Source of the DNA: Myxococcota bacterium | Lineage (GTDB): Bacteria; Myxococcota_A; UBA9160; SMWR01 | Assembly: GCA_022447545.1 (NCBI GenBank) | Contig: JAKVBI010000002.1 | Span: forward strand, 121,665 to 185,664 | Length of the DNA stretch: 64,000 nt | Reading direction: 5' to 3' | Part shown: positions 25,591 to 32,267 of the stretch, piece after piece | Position numbering within the stretch: the stretch's first letter is position 1 | Layout of the letters: each line of letters starts with the position of its first letter | Notes under the pieces: generated by a model | Told to the model about the DNA's origin: nothing | What the model saw: only the letters and a program-made list of their open reading frames with translations | Databases searched by the model: none | Position numbers and translations under genes: made by a program

Positions 25591-26118
25591 ATGATTGACC
25601 GGCCGGGAGAGCAGCGCGATCCTGCCTCCATGTCCGCATCCGACCAACGGATCTACATCACGCCGGAAGGCGCCAAGAAGCTGGAAGACGAGTTGAACGA
25701 ACTCTGGAACGTCGAGCGACGCAGGGTCACCCACGAGGTTTCCGAAGCTGCCGCTCTGGGGGACCGGTCCGAGAACGCCGAATACATCTACGGAAAGAAG
25801 CGGTTGAGAGAGATCGACAGCCGGGTTCGCTTTCTGCGGAAACGCCTCGACCAGTTAGTCGTCGTGGAACCGGGAGATGTCGCCGACCAGGATCGCATCT
25901 TCTTCGGGGCACGAGTCACACTGGAAAACGAATCGGGAACCGAATTCCAATATCACCTGGTGGGCCCCGACGAGATCGATCCCTCCCTGGGCAAGATCAG
26001 TATCCAGTCCCCGCTCGGGCGGGTCCTGATCGGAAAAGAGGGCGGCGACGAGGTCGTCGTCGATCGCCCTTCGGGCCGCACGACGTTCACCGTGGTGGAC
26101 ATCCAGTACGGGGAATGA
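25591..26118 (+). CDS. greB: Transcription elongation factor GreB
   Basis: GreB rescues backtracked RNA polymerase by stimulating cleavage of the nascent RNA. The N-terminal coiled coil (KKLEDELNELWNVERRRVTHEV) leads to the tip motif AAALGDRSENAEYIYGKKRLREID, with the catalytic Asp and Glu, and the C-terminal FKBP-like domain ends FTVVDIQYGE. The YGKKRLREID stretch is diagnostic of GreB rather than GreA. From the ATG at 25591 it is 175 residues, somewhat longer than E. coli GreB. An internal ATG at 25630 gives about 162 residues and fits family length better. Which is used cannot be settled by the weak Shine-Dalgarno sequences. Confidence 0.95.
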   Translation: MIDRPGEQRDPASMSASDQRIYITPEGAKKLEDELNELWNVERRRVTHEVSEAAALGDRSENAEYIYGKKRLREIDSRVRFLRKRLDQLVVVEPGDVADQDRIFFGARVTLENESGTEFQYHLVGPDEIDPSLGKISIQSPLGRVLIGKEGGDEVVVDRPSGRTTFTVVDIQYGE

Positions 26119-26160
26119 ACAAACGCGCCCCATTTCACTCGAAACGCCGAGGAACTTTCC

Positions 26161-26610
26161 ATGCCTGTCCCCGAATCCGTCGCCATCCCGGAGCATGCTC
26201 ACGACATCCTGACCGATCTGCCCACAGGCCATCTCGCCACGCTGCGCCCCGATGGCCGTATCTCGGTGAACCCCGTGGCCCTGGTGTTCGACGGCAGTCA
26301 CGTGCGTGTCAGTACGCTGAAGTCACGCTTCAAATACCGGAATCTGTTGCGCGACGATCGAATCTCCATCAGCGTTCCCCACCGCAACAACCCCAACCGC
26401 TACGTAGAGATCCGCGGACGTGCCATTCTCGAAGACGACCCCGACCGCGCCTTCGTCAACGAGATCGCTCGTATCTACATGGGTGCGGACGAGTATCCCT
26501 TCGATCAGCCGGGAGATGAGCGCGTCACCATCACCATCGTCGCCGAGCAGGTCTCGGCTCCGAAGATCCCCCTGGCGAGCGATCCCCCGGGCGCGCCAGA
26601 CGCATCCTGA
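26161..26610 (+). CDS. PPOX-class flavin/F420-dependent oxidoreductase
   Basis: 149 residues with the split-barrel fold. LPTGHLATLRPDGRISVNPVAL, then HVRVSTLKSRFKYRNLLRDDRISISV is the hallmark of the Rv1155-type PPOX group, many of which use F420 rather than FMN. Length, and lack of the pyridoxine-phosphate residues, separate it from true PdxH. It starts 42 bp after greB on the same strand, and the ATG is preceded by GAGG. Converges with the HupE-like gene with an 8 bp gap. Substrate unknown. Confidence 0.85.
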   Translation: MPVPESVAIPEHAHDILTDLPTGHLATLRPDGRISVNPVALVFDGSHVRVSTLKSRFKYRNLLRDDRISISVPHRNNPNRYVEIRGRAILEDDPDRAFVNEIARIYMGADEYPFDQPGDERVTITIVAEQVSAPKIPLASDPPGAPDAS

Positions 26611-26617
26611 CCAGCGC

Positions 26618-27757
26618 TCAGGCGAGCAGCGTTCGCTCGATGAGCCAGAAACTTCCCGTGGCAACCAGGGCGAACGAGAGTGCCGCCGAGATCGGCGCAT
26701 AGGAGAACCGGCGCCACGCCAACCCCAGGAGTGGAATCAGGGCGGCGACGACGAGCAGTTGACCCAACTCCACGCCGGCGTTGAAGCCCAGCAGCGACGA
26801 GAACATGGCATCGTCCGGCAAACCCAGATCCTTCAGCACGTACGAGAACCCGAAACCGTGAACAAGCCCGAAGCCCAGGGCAACCATCCAGCGAAAACGC
26901 GACGGCCGAGCGCAAGGGGACGTCCGTCCACTACGCAGCGCCAACAGGTTGTCGACACCGAGATACACCACGGAAAGCGCAATCGCGCTCTCGGCAATCC
27001 AGGGTACGGGGCTGTAGATCCCCAGGCTCGACAGCGCCAGCGTGGCCGAGTGTCCCAGCGTGAAGGCGCTGACAACGGCGAGCACCGCACGTTTGCCCAT
27101 GGAAACGAGAAACAATCCGACCAGGAAGACCAGGTGGTCGAGCCCGCCGAGTATGTGTTCGAACCCAAGTACGAGAAAACCCAGAGGCCCGGGACTCAAT
27201 AGTTCAGGAGCTTCGAGACGAGCGTCGAGAGGTCGGCCGGCCTCGGCGACAAGTTCTGCGACGGGAATCGCGAGGTCGCGCTGCTGTGCACTCAGAGTTG
27301 CGTCCATGCGCTGCCCGGCAGCCTGGATCTGGACGAAGTTTTCGTGGCCCTCGTCCGCCAGAACTCCCAGCGCGTAATAGACCGAGAGTTCCTCGGGAAC
27401 CCGAGAGCAGCGATAGTGAACCACGTAACGGCGTGAACCGATCTCTGGTAGGCGCCAGGCCTCCGGGGGCTGAGAAACCGAGCAGTCGTCACCGGCAGCC
27501 TGAAGTATGTATCCACGGGCCACCTGTTCTCGTCTGCTCGTCGACTCCTCACTTGCGATAGTCATGGAGGAGACCGATGCGGAAAAGAACCGGTCGGGCA
27601 GAACGGTTTCGATTCGTATTCCCTCCTGGGCGATCTCGATGGTGGAAAGAGTCATCCCCTCCGGGTGGCCCCCGGCGGCCTGCGCCACCATCAGCCAGGC
27701 CACGAGTCCCTGAAGCACTCCAACCCATCTCTTGATCGACTTGTTTCTCGTCCGCAT
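26618..27757 (-). CDS. HupE/UreJ_2-family membrane protein
   Basis: About 379 residues. A signal peptide (VLQGLVAWLMVAQAAGG) and a periplasmic domain of about 190 residues precede a six- to seven-helix membrane domain with the family hallmarks FEHILGGLDHLVFLVGLFL, FTLGHSATLALSSLG and FGLVHGFGFSYVL. The His residues in these helices are thought to bind or pass Ni, Co or Cu; hydrogenase and urease relatives transport nickel, but no such enzyme is in view. ATG at 27757 has GGAGGAG upstream; TTG further up is less likely. It is the last gene after the M64-like lipoprotein and an unknown secreted protein, probably one operon. Confidence 0.85.
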   Translation of the reverse strand: MRTRNKSIKRWVGVLQGLVAWLMVAQAAGGHPEGMTLSTIEIAQEGIRIETVLPDRFFSASVSSMTIASEESTSRREQVARGYILQAAGDDCSVSQPPEAWRLPEIGSRRYVVHYRCSRVPEELSVYYALGVLADEGHENFVQIQAAGQRMDATLSAQQRDLAIPVAELVAEAGRPLDARLEAPELLSPGPLGFLVLGFEHILGGLDHLVFLVGLFLVSMGKRAVLAVVSAFTLGHSATLALSSLGIYSPVPWIAESAIALSVVYLGVDNLLALRSGRTSPCARPSRFRWMVALGFGLVHGFGFSYVLKDLGLPDDAMFSSLLGFNAGVELGQLLVVAALIPLLGLAWRRFSYAPISAALSFALVATGSFWLIERTLLA

Positions 27758-27788
27758 GGTCTCCTCCAATCCCTGGCTTCAGCCACCC

Positions 27789-28646
27789 TTAACGGCCAAC
27801 GGTGGCGCGATCGATCAACTGAACCACCGCCGCCGGCAGCTCCAGCTTCGGATCGACCTTCCCACCATTGCGCACCATGTCGGCCACGATTTCCTTCACG
27901 GAAACGCCCGAAACGTCAGCGGCCCGCTTGAGCGCGTGGGGAAGCACGAACCGACCCGAGTCACCGATCTGGACGAACAACGGATCCATGAGCTGGCAGC
28001 CATTCGCCTTGGGTCGAAAACCCTCGATGATCAGAGAGGTGTCCATCGCATTGGCCACGTCCACCACCAACGATGGCTGCCTCTGCTTGGCCGGGTCTTC
28101 CCAGAACTCGAGCGTCTCGGCCTCGGTCTCGAAACCGACCTGCAGCACCATTTCCACCCTCTCGGCCAATCCAGACTGTTTGCGCGGATTCTCGACCAGG
28201 TTCAGTCGAGGGTTGCCGATGATGCGCGTCCGCAGGAGCTTTCCATTCCGATCCAGCAAGCGAATCTCCGAGGCCACGGGGCCACGGTAGGAACGGTCCT
28301 TGGGAGCCGGACACGCTGTCGTACTCACATCTCCGGTGCGCCCCCAACTCTGACTGCTGAACTGAACGGGAACGCTCAACGTCCCGCCGCGCACACTCGC
28401 GGGCAACGGCTTGGCAAGACCCGTGGGATCACTCGGCCTGACGACTTGTATCACCGGAACCGAAGTACCGAGGTTCGTGGAAACCAACGCATTGTCTGTC
28501 GTTTGGCTCGCGCCAGAAACAACGACCGGGGTGGTTTGCACCGGATCCACACTGAATGAGTTGGCCAGCGTGCCGGCGAGTATCGGGTGGCCTGCCAACA
28601 AAGCCGTGATCAGGCCCATTAGAGCGTAACGGTTTGATTTCATCAT
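27789..28646 (-). CDS. Secreted protein of unknown function, about 285 residues
   Basis: A signal peptide (MKSNRYALMGLITALLAGH region) is followed by a Ser/Thr/Val-rich extracytoplasmic protein that has two cysteines (TACPAPKD; ANGCQLMD) which could pair. Middle part SEIRLLDRNGKLLRTRIIGNP is beta-rich; the C-terminus (VKEIVADMVRNGG, LPAAVVQLIDRATVGR) is helical. No known domain is visible. Start at ATG 28646 (with another ATG at 28643), preceded by AGAGGA. It lies between the M64-like lipoprotein and HupE-like genes, so it may be part of one envelope pathway. Confidence 0.65.
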   Translation of the reverse strand: MMKSNRYALMGLITALLAGHPILAGTLANSFSVDPVQTTPVVVSGASQTTDNALVSTNLGTSVPVIQVVRPSDPTGLAKPLPASVRGGTLSVPVQFSSQSWGRTGDVSTTACPAPKDRSYRGPVASEIRLLDRNGKLLRTRIIGNPRLNLVENPRKQSGLAERVEMVLQVGFETEAETLEFWEDPAKQRQPSLVVDVANAMDTSLIIEGFRPKANGCQLMDPLFVQIGDSGRFVLPHALKRAADVSGVSVKEIVADMVRNGGKVDPKLELPAAVVQLIDRATVGR

Positions 28647-28669
28647 TTTCTCGTCCTCTTTTCGTTTCT

Positions 28670-28690
28670 CGCTCCTCATTGCGAGGAGCG
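28670..28690 (-). promoter_or_regulatory. 8 bp stem-loop in the spacer between the M64-like and secreted-protein genes
   Basis: CGCTCCTC and GAGGAGCG pair perfectly around a five-base loop, in the 64 bp between the two leftward genes. There is no T-run after it in that direction, so it is not a standard terminator; a role in mRNA processing or in setting the ratio of the two products is possible. Confidence is limited because the palindrome is GC-rich. Confidence 0.35.
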
Positions 28691-28710
28691 ATGGATTGGA
28701 ATTCATTGAA

Positions 28711-29757
28711 TCAGTTGTTGTCGAACCACCAGGCCAGGCGTTCGATCGACTCCGGCGACCAGGGATGGGTAACCAAACCATTGGTCATCACCGTGGGGGG
28801 AGTGTGCGTACCCCACCAGCCACCCTGGCGAGCCGTGAACTGGTAACAGTCGTCGGGGTCGCGGTATTTGGCAGTCTGCTCGTCCCGACAGTTGTCCTCG
28901 GTGCTGAAGATGTTGGGCTCGTTGGCGGCCTCGAAGTAGAAAGTGGGCCCGTCATACTCGTCAGCCTGCTCGAAGATCGAGTGACTGAACTCGTGAAGGA
29001 ACGCCTGTGTGTTGGTCGAGCCCTCAGCGGTGAACTGATTGAACCCGGAGGTGCAATCCTGAATGTCTTCGACATGAAGAATGGCGTTGTCGTCGATCAC
29101 AGCACCCGTATCGGCAAGGGTGTCGGCATGGAGCGTTCCGCCACAACCGGTGGTGTGATCGCCAGCCTTCCGGTAGGCATAGACGTTGATGTCGTTCATG
29201 TTCCCAAAAATCTCTTCTTTGGTCATGAGCACATCGATCATCTTGTCGCCGACGTCACCGAGAAATGCGACGAGGCCACCGTTGCCATCGTCATAGTCCT
29301 CGGACCTCTGGATCAACACGTTCGTATTGAGCCAGGTCCAATCACCCCATCGGGCGGGAATGTGTGAAGCGCCCTCGTCTTCCTTCCACGAATAGTCGTC
29401 TTCGGTGATTCCCGTGTAACCGAGGTCCATGTCGGAGTAGGTAGATTCCAGCCAACCCTGACCGAGCTTTGCAGTCACCTCGGTGTGGTAGTTGAGCCAA
29501 TCGTTCTCCAGATCCGGAAACGGCCCTCCTTCGAAGACACAAGGGGTGGAGTCGCAACTCTTGACCCAGGCTCCGTTCACGAACATCTCAATCTGAAGTT
29601 CCTGGATGAAGCCGCTGGTCCGAGCCTCTGCGGTGAAGGTGATCTCGTCGTCTGAAGTCGCGATGATGGGTTCGTGCTGCATCTGCACGTCGAGCGAACA
29701 GGCCGTAGACAACACGGCAACTGCGAGCAGCCCGAGTAGGGTCATCTCTCTACGCAT
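28711..29757 (-). CDS. Lipoprotein metallopeptidase with M64-like HEFSH...ADEY motif
   Basis: 348 residues. A lipoprotein signal peptide with lipobox STAC (LLGLLAVAVLSTAC), an N-terminal beta-rich domain, and a metallopeptidase domain. FLHEFSHSIFEQADEYDG carries the HExxH zinc motif followed by ADEY, the arrangement of M64 (IgA peptidase-like) proteins, where the family's usual Gly before the second His is Ser here. Upstream ILHVEDIQDC and NDINVYAYRK fit the preceding strands. The start ATG 29757 has AAGGAG eight bases upstream. Several disulphides are likely (CDSTPC, CGG, DCTSG, DNCRDE, DDCYQF). It is anchored outside the cytoplasm and its gene diverges from that of the ECF sigma factor. Confidence 0.75.
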   Translation of the reverse strand: MRREMTLLGLLAVAVLSTACSLDVQMQHEPIIATSDDEITFTAEARTSGFIQELQIEMFVNGAWVKSCDSTPCVFEGGPFPDLENDWLNYHTEVTAKLGQGWLESTYSDMDLGYTGITEDDYSWKEDEGASHIPARWGDWTWLNTNVLIQRSEDYDDGNGGLVAFLGDVGDKMIDVLMTKEEIFGNMNDINVYAYRKAGDHTTGCGGTLHADTLADTGAVIDDNAILHVEDIQDCTSGFNQFTAEGSTNTQAFLHEFSHSIFEQADEYDGPTFYFEAANEPNIFSTEDNCRDEQTAKYRDPDDCYQFTARQGGWWGTHTPPTVMTNGLVTHPWSPESIERLAWWFDNN

Positions 29758-29902
29758 GTCGTTTCTCCTTGGTTGCTTCTTTCGTTTTTCGATCGGCCAT
29801 CTGATCCGAGACACGGTCATCGAGCCAGGGGCTTCGTGATCGGGCCGATCCCAACTTGGGGCGGCCCTCGGAAAAAGCAGTCGGAGTGGGACCCCGAATC
29901 GG

Positions 29903-29913
29903 ACCAATTTGGT
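29903..29913. promoter_or_regulatory. Inverted repeat in divergent spacer before the sigma factor gene
   Basis: ACCAA and TTGGT pair around a single T in the 219 bp between the lipoprotein start (29757) and the sigma factor start (29977). It could be an operator or part of a promoter shared by the two divergent units. No other copy was noted; it could be chance. Confidence 0.25.
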
Positions 29914-29976
29914 TTCCCGGTGGTTCCTGGCGGGGCTGATGCGCTTCGGGGCGAGGTCGCGCATCATCGGGGTGAG

Positions 29977-30549
29977 ATGCCCGAAACAGCCAAGGCCTCA
30001 ACTGACTGGGGCGCGTTGCTGGAAGCTCTGATCGAGGGGGATGCCCTCGCGCTGGCCCGACTGACACGCCTGGTCAACGGGTTTCTGGCCTCCTGGAACG
30101 CCTACGATTTCCGCAGCGACTGGGACGACATGATCCAGGAGGTGCTGATCGCAGCGACCACGGCGCTACAGGAGGGCAGGATTCGCGACCGTCGCGCCGT
30201 GATCGGGTACCTCCGCACCACGGCGCGCTTCAAGTTCGTCGATCGTCTCAAGTCCCAGACCCGCCACCGGGAAAATGAATCCATGCCCTGGGAGGACGTG
30301 ATCGGATCCGAGAGTCTGCAGCTGGCCGAGGAAGGCACCGACAGCGAGTTGACCCGGGATCTTGCCCAGGCCATCGAGCGCCTACCGGAAAAACAGCGGC
30401 TGTCCGTGGTCCATGTCCACCTCCACGGAAAGACCTACGAACAGGCCGCCAAGGACACGAAAATCCCCCTGGGCTCTCTGAAACGTTTCCTTAGAGAGGG
30501 GCTGACAGCACTTCGCGAAGATCTTTCGGGTTTTCTCGACTCGAGTTGA
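29977..30549 (+). CDS. ECF-type sigma-70 family RNA polymerase sigma factor
   Basis: About 190 residues. Region 2 is recognised by SDWDDMIQEVLIAATTAL followed by RRAVIGYLRTTARFKFVDRLK (core- and -10-binding), and region 4 by RLPEKQRLSVVHVHLHGKTYEQAAKDTKIPLGSLKRFLREGLTAL, a helix-turn-helix. There is no region 1 or 3, which marks an ECF sigma. The start is taken at ATG 29977 just after a GGGGTGAG; the frame is open further upstream but without protein-like sequence. Eighty bases downstream begins a gene for a protein with two anti-sigma zinc fingers and a transmembrane helix, the standard regulatory partner. Confidence 0.9.
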   Translation: MPETAKASTDWGALLEALIEGDALALARLTRLVNGFLASWNAYDFRSDWDDMIQEVLIAATTALQEGRIRDRRAVIGYLRTTARFKFVDRLKSQTRHRENESMPWEDVIGSESLQLAEEGTDSELTRDLAQAIERLPEKQRLSVVHVHLHGKTYEQAAKDTKIPLGSLKRFLREGLTALREDLSGFLDSS

Positions 30550-30628
30550 TCCGATCTGGCACGGGCGGGCGACTACTCAATCGCGGACCCCCGCCTCAAC
30601 CCCAGGCACCCAGGAAAGGCCACGTGCC

Positions 30629-32056
30629 ATGCGATGTGACAGAACCCAACAAATCGACCTCGCCGACTTCGCGACCGACCGCGAAGCCGAGCGCTACGCA
30701 GAATTCCGCAGTCACTACCCCACCTGCGACGACTGCGCGGCCGAGGTCGGTCGCTGGCTGCGACTCGAGCAGGCCCTCGACACCCTGGCAGAGGCTCCCG
30801 CAGCGGCCCAGCATCCCGACGAGGCGAGCTTGCTCGCCTACGCGCGCACCCCCGGGCAGCTGAGCGATGAGCAGATCGCACCCCTGAGCGCACACCTGGA
30901 GGATTGCTCGCCCTGTCGCACCGAATTCGCAGTACTGCGCGACTTCGATTTCGACGCTATCCCCTCCGCCGGTCAGGCACCGGCGCCCCGTAGAACCCGC
31001 AGCCTGTGGGAACGTATGCAGGAAGGGATTGGCACCCTGGTCGAAGACCTGTCGGATTGGCTTCCCAGGCCCGCCCTGGCGGGAGCCGCCGCGGCGCTGG
31101 TCATGCTCCCCCTGAGCTGGCTAGCCTGGCAGAGCCTGGAGGGACCTGGAAGCTCGCCTTCGTCCCAGATCGCCCAGGTACCCGCACCCTCCGATTCGTC
31201 CATCCTCGATGCCGCGGAGCCCGCACCGACCCCGGGACCCGCCGTTCTGCTGGCCGAGGCCCCCGAGCCGAGCTCCACCGAGGAATCCGTGGCGAGCCCT
31301 GTTCTGGAGATCGCCGAAATCGAGTTGGCCCAGGCCACTCCACAGCCCGCCGCACAGACCGTCGGGCCGTCCCCCCAGACGGCCGAAACCGGGGAGCTCA
31401 TCGTCCTGGAGGAACCGATCCTGATCGCAGCCCTGATGCCCAGTTCGGCCATTCTATACGCCACAGAGCCCATGGGGGCCCTGGCGGGACATCCCGTGAG
31501 AACCTTCGGTGTGGTCCGCTCGGCATCCCAGAGTTCGGCCCTCGAGTTGCGGGCCCTGGGTCCGGAGCACCCGGGCTGGACGAGCCAAGCCTCCCCCACG
31601 CTCTACTGGTGGCTTTCCGAAGACACGGATCTGCCATTGGAGCTGACCGTCGCCGACGACACCTCCATCGAGCCGCTGGTGGAAGTGACACTGGAGGGTC
31701 CCCACAGCGCGGGGATCCATGCGCTGTCGCTGAACGACACCGGTGCCGAGCTGACCCCGGAGATTCTCTACCGCTGGCAGGTCGCCCTCGTGACCGATCC
31801 CAAGCGGCGCTCCAAGGACGTCCGAGCCGGAGCTGCCGTGGTCAGGCATCCTCCGAGCCAAGACGATGGGCTGGAGACGGCGCCCATCGGCGAACTCGCT
31901 CACCGCTACGCAGCGCTGGGCTACTGGTACGATGCCTTCGCGACCGTCTCGGGTTGGTTGGACGCCGAACCCGAAGCCGAAAACCTGAGAACCAGCCGCC
32001 GGGCCCTGCTCGAGCAGGTGGGACTCCACGAGGTCCACAATCGCAGGCAACCCTGA
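30629..32056 (+). CDS. Membrane anti-sigma-like protein: two zinc fingers, one TM helix, DUF928-like outer domain
   Basis: 475 residues. Two H-x3-C-x2-C motifs of the anti-sigma zinc-finger type are at His29/Cys33/Cys36 (HYPTCDDC) and His89/Cys93/Cys96 (HLEDCSPC). A transmembrane segment (ALAGAAAALVMLPLSWLAW, about 149-167) follows, then a Pro/Ala/Thr linker (171-275), then a C-terminal domain (from about 300) that matches the DUF928 layout: TLYWWLSEDTD, ILYRWQVALV, YWYDAFATVSGWL and ALLEQVGL. DUF928 is usually found next to CHAT and two-partner-secretion genes in cyanobacteria (established). I infer a sigma-binding cytoplasmic face with a sensor outside the inner membrane. Confidence 0.8.
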   Translation: MRCDRTQQIDLADFATDREAERYAEFRSHYPTCDDCAAEVGRWLRLEQALDTLAEAPAAAQHPDEASLLAYARTPGQLSDEQIAPLSAHLEDCSPCRTEFAVLRDFDFDAIPSAGQAPAPRRTRSLWERMQEGIGTLVEDLSDWLPRPALAGAAAALVMLPLSWLAWQSLEGPGSSPSSQIAQVPAPSDSSILDAAEPAPTPGPAVLLAEAPEPSSTEESVASPVLEIAEIELAQATPQPAAQTVGPSPQTAETGELIVLEEPILIAALMPSSAILYATEPMGALAGHPVRTFGVVRSASQSSALELRALGPEHPGWTSQASPTLYWWLSEDTDLPLELTVADDTSIEPLVEVTLEGPHSAGIHALSLNDTGAELTPEILYRWQVALVTDPKRRSKDVRAGAAVVRHPPSQDDGLETAPIGELAHRYAALGYWYDAFATVSGWLDAEPEAENLRTSRRALLEQVGLHEVHNRRQP

Positions 32057-32120
32057 GCGAAGGACGGATCGCAGCAAAACACCGCGGCCGCCGTGGAAAC
32101 AGCTCCGTCCGTCCACATGG

Positions 32121-32267
32121 ACGAGGACCCCACTGCTCCTGGTTCCCCTGCTCTGTGCCTGCGCGAGCCCTCCCAGCCCTCCCGCTCCTGCCGGATCCGA
32201 GAGACCGATACCGGCAACCCCGGCGGCCCCCACGACAACCGAGATCCTGCAGGAGGCCCAAGCGGAA
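32121..32267 (+). other. Apparent lipoprotein leader of the CHAT protein, in frame but without a standard start codon
   Basis: In the same frame as the CHAT gene the bases before its first TTG read as a lipoprotein leader: R-T-P-L-L-L-V-P-L-L-C-A-C-A with a lipobox-like LCAC, then a Pro/Ala/Thr-rich spacer that joins smoothly to the TPR region. The first possible Met position is occupied by ACG (32121). No ATG, GTG or TTG exists in this frame back to the stop at 31986. This suggests a non-standard start, a local sequence error, or a start-codon mutation. Confidence 0.5.
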
